64,000 nt of DNA from an uncultured Prevotellaceae bacterium (GCA_947170495.1 CAMVUB010000001.1:53375-117374); one strand, 5' to 3'. Positions 1-9,449 are shown, counted from the first letter of the stretch. The notes: a model not told the origin generated them from the sequence alone. Numbers and translations: made by a program.

Positions 1-2
1 CC

Positions 3-248
3 GTTCAGGCTGATTACACCAATTGGCGGACATCCTACGTGGAGGTAGAGACGCAGCGCAAGCAGGTGGAACTGGCCACACAGCACTACGATGTGACGCA
101 GAACCGCTACAACAACGGCCTTGCCCTGCTCACCGACATGCTCGATGCCAGCAATATGAAGCTCTCTGCTGACATGCACCTTGTCAACGCGCAGATCAAC
201 CTTATCTACAATTATTACAAACTAAAATTCGATACCAGTTCGTTATGA
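3..248 (+). CDS. TolC-family outer-membrane efflux protein, C-terminal part
   Basis: The window opens inside this gene; the frame is open from base 3 and leaves 81 residues. They are helical and contain the NRYNNGLALLTDMLDASN stretch followed by AQINLIYNYYKLKF, which is how the last helix of TolC/OprM-like channel proteins ends in Bacteroidota. In the family, the trimer forms the outer-membrane and periplasmic duct of a tripartite pump. The stop overlaps the start of the adaptor gene by four bases (ATGA), so the two are almost certainly co-translated, and an MFS pump follows. Substrate unknown. The 5' part lies outside the window. Confidence 0.88.
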   Translation, partial: VQADYTNWRTSYVEVETQRKQVELATQHYDVTQNRYNNGLALLTDMLDASNMKLSADMHLVNAQINLIYNYYKLKFDTSSL

Positions 249-1264
249 AAAAGTACATTTACAATACCGTCGTCATCATCTTGCTCATCATTGGTGCCAC
301 CATCGTTGTTATGAATTTCTGGCACTTCGGCAATGTGGAGTTCACGGACAACGCCCGTGTGCGTCAGCACATCACGCCACAGAACACGCGCGTTCAGGGC
401 TTCATCAAGGAAGTGCGCTTCGAGGAATTCCAGCACGTCAGGAAGGGCGACACCCTCGTCGTCATCGAAGATGCAGAGTTCCGCCTGCGCCTTGCTCAGG
501 CTGAGGCCGACCTTGCCCGTGCCATGGAGGGCACGAAAGCCACCGGCAGCAGCATTGCCACGACCGAAGCAGGAATGCACGTTACCGAAGCCGGCATCGA
601 AGAGGCGCGCGTGAATATGGAGAATGCCCAGCGCGAGGACGCCCGTTTCGAGGCCCTCCTGAAGCAGGATGCCGTCACGCGTCAGCAATATGACAATGTG
701 CATACCGCTTATCTCGCTGCCAAGGCCCGCTACGAGCAGGTAGCCCGTTCGCGCACCACACAGACGGCTGTCAAGGCCGAGCAGGGCTACCATCTCTCGG
801 CAGCCCAACAATCCCTCGAGTTGGCCCGTGCCGCCGTTGATCTCGCCCGTCTCAACCTCTCGTATTGCTACATCATTGCCACCTGCGACGGTGTGGTGGG
901 CACTAAGGATATCCAGGAGGGAATGCTCGTAGGACCGGGTCAGACGATGGTGAATATTGTAGATGAGAGCAGCCTTTGGGTAGAAGCTAACTACAAGGAG
1001 AGCCAATTGCCGAACATCCACGAGGGCAGCGAGGTGAGCATGACAGCCGATGCTGTCCCGGGTGTTGAGTATAAGGGTCGGGTGGAGCGTCTGAGCGATG
1101 CCACCGGCAGCGCCTTCTCGCTCATCCCGATAGACAATGCCACCGGCAACTTCGTAAAGGTGGAGCAGCGTGTCACCGTACGTATCAGGCTCGAGGACAA
1201 CAAACCCGAAGATCTGGCCAAACTGCGTGCAGGATATAACATGGAATGTGAGGTAAAATACTAA
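245..1264 (+). CDS. HlyD/EmrA-type periplasmic adaptor subunit
   Basis: 339 residues: an N-terminal signal anchor (about residues 4-27), a barrel-sandwich (lipoyl-like) half near 40-80, a long coiled-coil hairpin near 85-205, the second lipoyl half near 205-245 (ATCDGVVGTKDIQEGMLV), and a beta-barrel C-terminus. This is the EmrA order, with a membrane anchor rather than a lipobox. In the family it joins an inner-membrane MFS pump to TolC. The start ATG overlaps the preceding stop, and the MFS gene begins eight bases after this stop, giving a TolC-adaptor-pump operon for drug or bile-type efflux. Substrate cannot be read from sequence. Confidence 0.93.
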   Translation: MKKYIYNTVVIILLIIGATIVVMNFWHFGNVEFTDNARVRQHITPQNTRVQGFIKEVRFEEFQHVRKGDTLVVIEDAEFRLRLAQAEADLARAMEGTKATGSSIATTEAGMHVTEAGIEEARVNMENAQREDARFEALLKQDAVTRQQYDNVHTAYLAAKARYEQVARSRTTQTAVKAEQGYHLSAAQQSLELARAAVDLARLNLSYCYIIATCDGVVGTKDIQEGMLVGPGQTMVNIVDESSLWVEANYKESQLPNIHEGSEVSMTADAVPGVEYKGRVERLSDATGSAFSLIPIDNATGNFVKVEQRVTVRIRLEDNKPEDLAKLRAGYNMECEVKY

Positions 1265-1272
1265 AAAGACCT

Positions 1273-2883
1273 ATGCTGCCCCTTCCTCCTCCCCCTCCTG
1301 CGGGCATGGGTTTCTGTATGCCCATGTTCCGCGACTGGGTGCCAAAGCGCATCCAGCCGTGGATATACGTGGTGTGTGTGATGTGCATCCAGTTCTCCGG
1401 CGGTATGTATCTTGGCGCTTTAGCCGACATACAAGGCACCACCAACTTCATGCTCGAAGACCTCCTGATGCTGCTTTATGCCAACCTCGCGGGCATGGCC
1501 ATCTATTTCCCCATGCTCTTCCGCATGAAGTTCCGCTTCACCAATCAGCAGCTGCTCATAGGATCAGCCATCGTCATTGCCGTGTGCAACCTCATCACCA
1601 TCCACTCCACCTTCCTTCCCCTGCTCATGGTCGTGTGTTTCATCGAGGGCATGGCTAAACTCCAGGGCACCTTTGAGCACATGAGCAATATCCAGCTGTG
1701 GATCACTCCGAGGCGCGACTTTGCCGTCTTCTTCCCCGTGCTCCATATTGTCCTGCTGTCAGCCATCGAGGGCAGCGCCTTTCTCGCCGCATGGTTCGGC
1801 TACCACTTCTCGTGGCAGATGATGCATGTGTTCATCGTTGGTGCGATGTGCCTTGTCGTGGCTGTGCAGCTCTTCCTCTGCCGTCCCTTCTGTCCTATGC
1901 CCCAGCGCCTGAGCCTCAAGGGCATCGATATAGGTAGCGGCTTACTCATCAGCCTATTGATGCTTGTGTTGTCGTATATCATGGTCTATGGCGACTACCT
2001 GATGTGGATGGACAGCCGCCCGCTGCGCATCCTCGTGGGCGTGGCCATCTTCCTCACGGGTGTGGTGGTGCATCGCCTGTTACGCGTACGTAATCCATAC
2101 GTTAATCTCCGCATCTTCCGTGCTCGCAATGTCATCCCTATCATGATTGTCGTGACCGTGTCGGAGTTCCTGCTGGGTGCAGAGCACACCATGGAGGAGA
2201 TACTCTGTGCCGAAGTGCTTCGGCTGGAGGAACACACCAAGGAGGAGCTCTTTCTCTGGGCCCTGCCCGGTGTCTATGTGGGCGTAGCCATCGACCTCCT
2301 ATGGCTGAAGGTGCTGAAATGGAAAGTCTGGAAACTCTTCGCCATCGGCTTTGCCTTCATCCTCGCTTATGCCCTGCAGATGTATTTCACACTTGATATG
2401 CAGGTGAACATAGAGCAGTTCCGCCTGCCCATCGTCTGCCGCGGAGCCGCCTATGCCATCCTTGCCGCCACGCTGATGTGGTCACTCGATGAATCGCTCC
2501 ACGATCTCGAACAGTTCTTCATGGGCCTCTTCGTCTTCAACATCTTCCACATGTATCTCGCCGGAGCAGCAGGCTATGGCATCTACACGACCCTGTTCTC
2601 ACACTTCATGAACGACGATATCATGTGTTATTCCCAGCAGCTGACCCTCACACACATCAATCCCTCGCAGCTGGATTTCGGGGCATTCATGGCGGCCTAT
2701 GTGAAGAGCATGATGAACGTAGCCATCAAACAAGTCTATGGCATCATCATCTGGATCAGCGGCCTGATGGCTGCCGTCTTCTTCCTCCTCGACATCCCCG
2801 CCGTACGCACCAATGTTCGCAAAGTACCCTTGTGGGCTGTCTTCGGCATCGAATACCTCAGCCGCCATGTGCGAAACAGATAG
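1273..2883 (+). CDS. MFS transporter, DHA2/EmrB-like efflux pump
   Basis: 536 residues with about 14 hydrophobic segments, the count expected of the DHA2 (drug:H+ antiporter 2) branch of the major facilitator superfamily. The N-terminus is unusual: a run of prolines (LPLPPPPPAG) before the first membrane segment, and the first loop lacks a clear classical motif A, as is common in Bacteroidota members that sit beside an EmrA-like adaptor. Role inferred from context: inner-membrane pump of the tripartite system encoded by the two genes before it. The first ATG after the adaptor stop was used as the start. Confidence 0.8.
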   Translation: MLPLPPPPPAGMGFCMPMFRDWVPKRIQPWIYVVCVMCIQFSGGMYLGALADIQGTTNFMLEDLLMLLYANLAGMAIYFPMLFRMKFRFTNQQLLIGSAIVIAVCNLITIHSTFLPLLMVVCFIEGMAKLQGTFEHMSNIQLWITPRRDFAVFFPVLHIVLLSAIEGSAFLAAWFGYHFSWQMMHVFIVGAMCLVVAVQLFLCRPFCPMPQRLSLKGIDIGSGLLISLLMLVLSYIMVYGDYLMWMDSRPLRILVGVAIFLTGVVVHRLLRVRNPYVNLRIFRARNVIPIMIVVTVSEFLLGAEHTMEEILCAEVLRLEEHTKEELFLWALPGVYVGVAIDLLWLKVLKWKVWKLFAIGFAFILAYALQMYFTLDMQVNIEQFRLPIVCRGAAYAILAATLMWSLDESLHDLEQFFMGLFVFNIFHMYLAGAAGYGIYTTLFSHFMNDDIMCYSQQLTLTHINPSQLDFGAFMAAYVKSMMNVAIKQVYGIIIWISGLMAAVFFLLDIPAVRTNVRKVPLWAVFGIEYLSRHVRNR

Positions 2884-2964
2884 TGGATATAGTGTATAAG
2901 TGTACCCTCTCAGATACAGAATTATACCATCTTAGAGCAATTATATCGAAAAAAATAAGAGTTT

Positions 2965-2986
2965 CTTGAAAAAGTGTGTACCTTTG
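2965..2986 (+). promoter_or_regulatory. Bacteroidota-type promoter of the glycosidase gene
   Basis: TACCTTTG (-7 box, 2979-2986) with TTGA about 12 bases upstream. It lies about 85 bases before the glycosidase start and is the only such box in the 187-base gap. Confidence 0.6.
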
Positions 2987-3070
2987 CGGCTGAGTGGGTC
3001 TAACGGCAAATAAATTGAAAGTACCGCACACCGCACAAAGCGTTATACAAAGAAACTAGCCTAATATAAT

Positions 3071-6000
3071 ATGATGAAAAAAAACATTCTCTTGACTCTT
3101 ATTGTGGCGCTTGTTACCATGCAGGCATGGGGACAGGCTGTCATTTTTCCGCAGGAGCAACAGGCGGGAATAGCCACTTCATCGGTCAGCGCTGGCACCT
3201 ATACGCTATCCAACGACCTGCTCTCTGCCACTTTCATCCACGCTGACGGCCAGCTGTCCTTTGGCGGATGCGAAGCGATGGGGCTACAACCCGGCAATGA
3301 GCTGTTCAGCATCCGCCTCGGCAACGGTACGGAGGTGGCATCCTCTGCCATGACGCTGAACGATGTGCAACTGGTTACCCTTTCGCCCGACGCCTCTGCC
3401 GCCAAGGCATCGCTGAAGCTGCCCGGCAAAGCGGTGGAAGCAAGCTACAGCTATGGCAACCTTGCGCTGACATGGCGTGCTGTGCTGCGCGACGGCTCCC
3501 ACTACCTTCGCACGGAGTTGGAACTGACGGCAGTGTCCGACGTGGCCATGAATGCCATCATTCCCATGCACTACACCGTGGATAACAATAGCAGCGCGCA
3601 GGCCCCAGCCGTAGTGGGCAACACGCGCGGATCCGTCATCGCCAGTGACAAGATCTTCGCCGGACTGGAAACTCCGATGGGCAAGAACAGCATCGTGGGA
3701 GCAGTGAACACGGAGCCCTTTGCCTATGGCAACTGGACACGCTCCACCTTCTCTTGGGAGCCTGGATCGGAAACACCTCAGGGTATTCTTAACCTCGGCT
3801 TACCAGCCAGCGGTGTTCTCGGTGTGCAGGGCTATCTGGCCATCCTCGGAAGCGGCACACAGACGGTGACATTCCAGTACACGAGCGGCAACCACCGACT
3901 GGACATCGCAGGCGTGGATATCGTGAACCTCAGCGGCACCGTGGTGGCCAGCGACTACCACAAGGGTTACACTGGCGGCGCCAAGTCCAAAAACGTCTAT
4001 ACGCTCAACATACCCGAACCTGGATTCTATCTCGTGCGCTACTTCCGCGACACGGTAACCGATGCACAGGCATCGTTCAACAGCAACGGCACCATCACCT
4101 GGAGCTGTCAAGTCATTGCGCCAGAACCGGTGTTCGATGGCAACATGGAAGCCAACATCCTGCCCGCGGTTGATGGTGCTGACGATACTAACCTGTCAGA
4201 CTCATGGACATCAAGCACATGGAGCGTCATGTCGGAAATTCCGGCAGGCGTGAGCAACCTTGGCTTCACCGCCTCCAATGTGGTGAAGAAGGAGAAGGCA
4301 GTAGCCTTCAGTGCCGGCGGCACACTTAGGGTTACCCTCACTTATTCCAGCGGCAGCCACCGACTTAACATCGTGGGCGTGGATTTGCTGAACGGCGAGG
4401 ATGAAGTGGTGGCCTCTGACTATCACGTAGGCCACACGGGTGGAGCGCACAGCAACAATACATACAGCTTCGCAGTGCCCTCAGCTGGCAATTTCCGACT
4501 GCGCTACCTCTGTGAGACGAAGACAGAATCGATAACCTCATCTGGCAATATCGCCATCACATACGATACTGGCTATCCGTTGCTGTCTGTCGGTGGTACT
4601 CGCACCGACACATGGAACACTTCGTCATGGAGCGCTCCAGCGGTTGTGCCTGCCCGCATCAATGAACTGGGCTACACTTCTGATCGGATCAAGATGATGG
4701 AGAAGACGGTTCGCTTCAACCGCGCCGGCGGAACGTTCGCGGCGCAGTTCATGTACGCCTCCGGCAATCACGGCCTCACCATCGCCGGTGTGGATCTATT
4801 GGATGAAGACGGGAATATCGTCGTCTCAGACTACCACAGCGGTTTCTCAGGCACTGCCAAGACCGATAATGTCTATTCATTTGTCGTGCCTGCGACCGGC
4901 AGCTACACAATCCGCTATTTTGCTGTCCTCAACCCCAACGGCTCGGACAACACATCATCGGGCAACATCAACCTGAGCTACAACAAGAGCGAATATATCC
5001 ACCTGCCCGCACCCACACAGACTGAGTTCAAGGGCGAATGGAGCCGACAGACAACACTGGCTGCCGGCAAGACATGGAAGGTGGGAGCCGTCATTGGTCT
5101 CATCGCTCCGGGTCAGGCCCGCCGCTCATTCCTCTGCTATAGCGAGCGCGAGCGTGCCGTGCCTTGGCGCGCATTCCCGATGTACAACTCGTGGTTCGAG
5201 CTGAACATCGACCGCAACAACAGTGCCGACTACAGCGGTAACTTCACAGAGGCACAATGTGACGAAGTACTCGACCAGTGGAAAACTCACCTCTACGACG
5301 CCTACGGCGTGGGTATCGGCTCATTCATGTGGGACGACGGATGGGATGAGTACGGCACTTGGGAGTTCAACCCCAACTTCCCCAATGGCTTCCAGCCGCT
5401 GAGCGATAAGGCATGGGCCATGAACTCTCAGATTGGTGCTTGGCTCGGTCCCGTGGGCGGTTACGGCACCAGCGGCAACTACCGCCGCAACTACTGGCGC
5501 TCGCGAGGTGGAATGCAACTCTCCAACCCCGCCTACTACGAGGTATTCCTCAACCGCACCAGCTTTATGCTCAACAACTACCACTTCAACTTCTTCAAGT
5601 TCGACGGCATCAGCGCTCAGTTCAGCTCCGTAGGACCCGATGCGGGTGCCACGGGCGAAGAGAATGCAGAGGGCATCATCGCTATCGAGCAGGAACTCCG
5701 TAAGGTAAAGCCCGACGTGTTCTTCAACACCACCGTGGGAACATGGGCATCGCCCTTCTGGTTCCAGGTGAGCGATGCCGTATGGCGTCAGGAGAACGAC
5801 TGGGGCACCGCCGGCAACCAGGGCAACACGCGCGAGCAGTGGATCACATACCGCGACCGCCTCGTCTATCAGAACTACGTGCAAAATTCACCGCTCTGCC
5901 CCATCAATGCCATGATGACCCACGGCTTCATCCTCTCCAACTACGGTGGCGGTGTAGCCAACATGAGCCGTAACTACAACGATGTTCTCCGCGAGATGCG

Positions 6001-6598
6001 CTGCGCCTTTGCCTGCGGCAGCGAACTGGTGGAGGTCTATGCCGACTTCGCCCTGATGAACAGCATCAATGGCGGTGCACTATGGGGCGACCTAGCCGAG
6101 TGCATACGCTGGCAGAAGGCACAGGAGGATGTGTTGCCCGACGTGCATTGGGTAGGAGGAAACCCGTGGGACGGCAGCCGTGCCAACGTCTATGGTTGGG
6201 CATCCTGGAACGGCAGAAAGGCCACCTTGGCACTGCGCAATCCGGCGGCTTCGGCACAGACGTTCACCACCACACTGCGCGAAGCTCTCGAGATACCGGA
6301 ATACATCCACACCACCATCACACTCTCTGATGCCTTCACGCAAAGCGCCCTCAGCGGACTGACCACCGGAACGCCTATTGACATCGACACACCGTTGACG
6401 CTCAATCTCGCTGCATCATCAGTATATATTTATAATGGTGAGGACGGCAGTAACCCCACCAGCATCAGAGGGCTTGCCAACAAGCAGCCCACTGGCGGCG
6501 ACTCACTGTGGTACACCCTCGATGGACGCTGTCTGCAGGGTAAACCCGCCAAGCAAGGCGTGTATATCAACAACGGCAAGAAAGCAATCATCAAATAG
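3071..6598 (+). CDS. secreted clan GH-D-like glycoside hydrolase with three tandem beta modules
   Basis: 1175 residues. Signal peptide at 1-22 (cleaved after AWGQA). An N-terminal beta-sandwich (about 25-215) is followed by three homologous modules of about 125 residues (roughly 220-347, 374-498, 510-638). Each carries the pattern SGNH/SGSH-RL-x-IAGVDLL...VVASDYH...GGAxSxNxYSF. A TIM-barrel domain (about 640-1060) contains W-D-D-G-W at 754-758, F-K-F-D-G with Asp845, and S-D-A-V-W with Asp902. These match the DDGW, KxD nucleophile and acid/base positions of GH27/GH36. A beta domain and a tail ending GVYINNGKKAIIK close the protein. Likely an alpha-galactosidase-like or related glycan hydrolase exported to the periplasm or surface. 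Family number and substrate uncertain; distant homologues are sometimes mislabelled enterotoxin. Confidence 0.75.
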   Translation: MMKKNILLTLIVALVTMQAWGQAVIFPQEQQAGIATSSVSAGTYTLSNDLLSATFIHADGQLSFGGCEAMGLQPGNELFSIRLGNGTEVASSAMTLNDVQLVTLSPDASAAKASLKLPGKAVEASYSYGNLALTWRAVLRDGSHYLRTELELTAVSDVAMNAIIPMHYTVDNNSSAQAPAVVGNTRGSVIASDKIFAGLETPMGKNSIVGAVNTEPFAYGNWTRSTFSWEPGSETPQGILNLGLPASGVLGVQGYLAILGSGTQTVTFQYTSGNHRLDIAGVDIVNLSGTVVASDYHKGYTGGAKSKNVYTLNIPEPGFYLVRYFRDTVTDAQASFNSNGTITWSCQVIAPEPVFDGNMEANILPAVDGADDTNLSDSWTSSTWSVMSEIPAGVSNLGFTASNVVKKEKAVAFSAGGTLRVTLTYSSGSHRLNIVGVDLLNGEDEVVASDYHVGHTGGAHSNNTYSFAVPSAGNFRLRYLCETKTESITSSGNIAITYDTGYPLLSVGGTRTDTWNTSSWSAPAVVPARINELGYTSDRIKMMEKTVRFNRAGGTFAAQFMYASGNHGLTIAGVDLLDEDGNIVVSDYHSGFSGTAKTDNVYSFVVPATGSYTIRYFAVLNPNGSDNTSSGNINLSYNKSEYIHLPAPTQTEFKGEWSRQTTLAAGKTWKVGAVIGLIAPGQARRSFLCYSERERAVPWRAFPMYNSWFELNIDRNNSADYSGNFTEAQCDEVLDQWKTHLYDAYGVGIGSFMWDDGWDEYGTWEFNPNFPNGFQPLSDKAWAMNSQIGAWLGPVGGYGTSGNYRRNYWRSRGGMQLSNPAYYEVFLNRTSFMLNNYHFNFFKFDGISAQFSSVGPDAGATGEENAEGIIAIEQELRKVKPDVFFNTTVGTWASPFWFQVSDAVWRQENDWGTAGNQGNTREQWITYRDRLVYQNYVQNSPLCPINAMMTHGFILSNYGGGVANMSRNYNDVLREMRCAFACGSELVEVYADFALMNSINGGALWGDLAECIRWQKAQEDVLPDVHWVGGNPWDGSRANVYGWASWNGRKATLALRNPAASAQTFTTTLREALEIPEYIHTTITLSDAFTQSALSGLTTGTPIDIDTPLTLNLAASSVYIYNGEDGSNPTSIRGLANKQPTGGDSLWYTLDGRCLQGKPAKQGVYINNGKKAIIK

Positions 6599-7098
6599 AG
6601 TCTTACGTTTCATAGATGTAAAAAACATGAAGTGAACAACAAAATAATGTACCCTCTATAGTCCCTCGCCTGACCCTCTATAGTGTCTGCGCGTACCCTC
6701 TATAGAGGGTCAGGCGAGGGAGTAGTAGTGTCTTGTGTGTAGGGATGGGAATAACTTTTGTTGAAAACACTACGAACACTACGCAGATGGGAAGGAGAGA
6801 AGGATGGCGGGTTGCGTAATGTTCGTAGTGTTTAGCGCAAAACTTTTTTCTTTAGATGAACGTGTGAATAGAAGGACGCGACCTTTTTGTTTTTCTCACG
6901 TGAGAAAAACAATTTGTCACTGATGGCCAATGCTTTTGTCACGCGTGGCAGATGGTTTTGCCACCAGTGGCAAAAGACGGAAGACCATGCTCTTTCAATC
7001 CGAAGACCTAAGGGTTATGAGAAAAAGCCTTAAGGGTTTTGCGCTGAAGCCCTGATGGTTTTGGGAGAATGTCCTAAGGGTTTCGGAGTGTGGTGCGT
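6599..7098. repeat. 500-base intergenic region filled with palindromes at 22-base spacing
   Basis: No gene is seen. The region separates two convergent genes. ACCCTCTATAG recurs at 6651, 6673 and 6695, exactly 22 apart. From about 6872 to 7080 at least ten short near-palindromes follow with centres near 6878, 6899, 6922, 6943, 6965, 6987, 7010, 7031, 7054 and 7076. Their sequences differ (cores such as CTCACGTGAG, CACGCGTG, GCCACCAGTGGC, CCTTAAGG) but the pitch does not. Two longer inverted repeats, 6662-6683 with 6700-6721 (22 perfect pairs) and 6766-6785 with 6813-6832 (one mismatch), lie between them. Confidence 0.85.
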
Positions 7099-9342
7099 TT
7101 ATCTGACGACTTTGCGGCCGTTGTGGATGTAGATGCCGTGCTTTATTGAGGATTGATGATTGAGGATTGAGGATTGAGGAATGCGGCGGCCGGAGAGGTC
7201 GTACCAGCTCCCCTCTTTGAAAGAGAGGGGTAGGGGGTGAGTCTCTATACCATCGTAGATTTCCTTGGTGCCGAGGTAGGTGAGGCGGAAGCGGTCGAAG
7301 ATGGTCCAGTCGTTGCCGATGAGGGTGCTTTTGCGGATGCCGAGGCGCAGGCGGTTGTCGGTGACGGTGACGAGGAGCTCGTTGGCTGTGTAGCCGTTGG
7401 CCGTGAAGACGGTGCTGGCGTCGGTCATGGTGTTGGGGACATAGACGTTGCCGGCTTTCGTGGTGTAGCCGCTGCCGCTGGTGCGCTTGCCGCCGTCGAG
7501 GATGTTCATGAGGGGGGTCTCTACGTCGTTGGCATAGAGGTAGGCGTTGCGGTCGGTGGCTGTGGTGCCTGTGCCGCCAGCGCGATAGAAGCCTTGGCAG
7601 GTGAGGCGATAGACGCCGTTGGGCACGCCGGCGATGATCTGGTTGACGTCGAAGTTAAGGTTCCAGCGTTCTGCACACTGGTTCGCGCCCGACGAGCTGG
7701 CATCGGGGCCTCCCAGCACGGGGCCGCCGTCCCAAGCGCCAAAGCGTGTGTCGTTGCGCCCGAAGTCGGGGCAGGCGATGAGGAAGCTGGCATCTACGGG
7801 GTTGGCTGGTGAGGCTGCGGCGAAGCGCTCCAGCATCTGTGCGTGGGTGAGGCGCCGCCATTGGGCGTGCTGGTTGGTCTTCACGGTTGAAGTGGCGTTC
7901 TTGGTGAGGCCTTTGTTCTTCGTGGCGCCATAGAGGTAGTTTTTGTTGTCGGTGGTGAGGAGATAGGTGCCGCTGCCGGCGCTGGTCTCCTCCAGTGTCC
8001 AACCGACGGCGGGCTGGTCGCAGTACAGTTCGCTCCATCCGAGATAGTGGCTGTCGCCGCCGTTGTTGATGCCGGTGTCGATGGTGTAGGTGCCGTTGGG
8101 CAGTTGCTCAAAGTAGAGGGGGAGTGCTACGTCGCCGAGGGAGGCTTGCGTGCCCCAGGCGTTGCCGGCACAGAGGAACTGGTTGTGAAAGACATTCTCG
8201 AGGTAGCCCAGCTGTCCTTCGACATGCGGCGTGTTGGTGTTGAACTGCGTCTTCAGCACCTGGATGGCGCCGACGCCTTCCTGGCAAAGCACCACGTAGG
8301 CGGCTCCGGGCGTCTCGCTGTAGCCTGTCGAGGAGACGGTGTAGTCGCGCACGCCGTTGTACTCGTTGTACGCCCAGCGATGGGTGTGGCCGGAGAAGTG
8401 GATGGGGTTCTTGGTGAGGTTGATGATGCTGGCGAGCTTGTCCTTTTTCTTCGTGGCGAATGCACGGGCATTGGCATCGTCGGTCCATTTGCCGAGGTCA
8501 TCGTTGGTGCCGTAGGCTGACCAGTCGGTGGTCTTGATGTAGCGCCCCACGTCGTTCTGGTCGAGCCACCAGCGGTCGCAGTCGCTGCCGGCGAGGAAGG
8601 GGTAGTGCTGTGTCCAGATGGAGGGCTCGCTGGCATGCTCGCGTGCGAAGGACTCCAAGGTGTTGATGAGGGCATCGGGGGCATACATCTTATCGAGGCC
8701 CGTGACATAGCCCATAATCTTATTGACTGTATAGCCTTTCTGGAACCAATAGGTCTGTCCGCAGTAGAAGCGCACGCCGCGGAAGCGGAAGGTGAACACA
8801 TCTGGTTGGCGATGGCCGCTACCGTCCGAGAAGGTGTACACATCCTCGCAGCCGAGCTGCGCTGCGCTCTGTCTGAAGTGGTTCACGGTGGCCTTGGTGG
8901 TCTCGTTGTCTGCGATGCCTCCGGAGTCGCCGCCTGTGAGGCCTTCGTCGCCATCAGCGCCTGTCCAGTATTCGGGGACGTAGTCATGGTTGCCGGCCAT
9001 GGTGATGAAGGGAATGCCGGCGTTAGGGAAGCCGCTCATGACGCTCTCGAAGTCGTTGTGGTCGTCCTTGCTGTCGCCGTCCATATCGCCCAGACACATG
9101 ACGAGGTCGGCCGTGGGCACGTAGTCCGGGGCGGCGGGGAAGATGATGCGCTTGCCGCCCGGGCGCCCCATGCCGCAGATGTTCTGCACGTAGGCCTGCA
9201 TCTGCTCGATGCTGGTGCCGTCGTGACCGGTGAGTGCCAGATGGGGGTCAGAGAAGATGACGACGGTGAAGTAGTTCTGAGCGTTCAGAGTGAGGCAAGC
9301 CGAGAGTGTCAGAAGGAGGGGGAGGAGATGGCGGCGTTTCAT
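7099..9342 (-). CDS. secreted calcineurin-like metallophosphoesterase with C-terminal sorting-type tail
   Basis: Signal peptide MKRRHLLPLLLTLSACLTLNAQ, so the start is placed at this ATG (9342), not at an upstream in-frame ATG. The phosphoesterase domain (residues 22 to about 350) shows all metal motifs: SDPHLA, GDMDGD, GNHDY, a His in QHYPFLAG, and SGHTHRW. The second half (about 380-690) is beta-rich and unrecognised. The C-terminus is YDLSGRR...GIYIHNGRKVVR, the tail seen on many Prevotella secreted proteins. Two dispersed repeats lie in-frame near the end: a G/C-rich palindrome (peptide HPLPLSFKEG, 7205-7247) and heptamer repeats (peptide SSILNHQSSI) that split the tail. Substrate unknown; phosphodiester or phosphomonoester hydrolysis is expected. 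Confidence 0.85.
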   Translation of the reverse strand: MKRRHLLPLLLTLSACLTLNAQNYFTVVIFSDPHLALTGHDGTSIEQMQAYVQNICGMGRPGGKRIIFPAAPDYVPTADLVMCLGDMDGDSKDDHNDFESVMSGFPNAGIPFITMAGNHDYVPEYWTGADGDEGLTGGDSGGIADNETTKATVNHFRQSAAQLGCEDVYTFSDGSGHRQPDVFTFRFRGVRFYCGQTYWFQKGYTVNKIMGYVTGLDKMYAPDALINTLESFAREHASEPSIWTQHYPFLAGSDCDRWWLDQNDVGRYIKTTDWSAYGTNDDLGKWTDDANARAFATKKKDKLASIINLTKNPIHFSGHTHRWAYNEYNGVRDYTVSSTGYSETPGAAYVVLCQEGVGAIQVLKTQFNTNTPHVEGQLGYLENVFHNQFLCAGNAWGTQASLGDVALPLYFEQLPNGTYTIDTGINNGGDSHYLGWSELYCDQPAVGWTLEETSAGSGTYLLTTDNKNYLYGATKNKGLTKNATSTVKTNQHAQWRRLTHAQMLERFAAASPANPVDASFLIACPDFGRNDTRFGAWDGGPVLGGPDASSSGANQCAERWNLNFDVNQIIAGVPNGVYRLTCQGFYRAGGTGTTATDRNAYLYANDVETPLMNILDGGKRTSGSGYTTKAGNVYVPNTMTDASTVFTANGYTANELLVTVTDNRLRLGIRKSTLIGNDWTIFDRFRLTYLGTKEIYDGIETHPLPLSFKEGSWYDLSGRRIPQSSILNHQSSIKHGIYIHNGRKVVR
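7140..7247. repeat. two repeat types inside the phosphoesterase gene
   Basis: 7143-7180 holds tandem heptamers of the ATTGAGG/ATTGATG kind. 7205-7247 holds a copy of the G/C-rich palindrome (CCCCTCTTTGAAAGAGAGGGG) with its GGGGGTGAGTC tail. Both keep the reading frame open. Confidence 0.8.
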
Positions 9343-9360
9343 AGCGGGGCTATTTTTAGG

Positions 9361-9445
9361 TTTCAAGTTTCAAGTTTCAGGTTTCAGGTTTCAAGAGCCA
9401 ACAGCCAAGAGCCAAGAGCCAAGGGCCAAGAGCCAAAGGCTGAGG
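9361..9445. repeat. heptanucleotide tandem repeats
   Basis: TTTCAAG/TTTCAGG units repeat about five times, then AGAGCCA/AGGGCCA units about seven times. They fill the gap between the phosphoesterase start and the RNase H stop. Confidence 0.9.
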
Positions 9446-9449
9446 GAAG

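Noticed and set aside
6869..7088. CRISPR array
   Set aside because: Period of 22 is too short, units are not identical, there is no spacer-repeat alternation and no cas gene.
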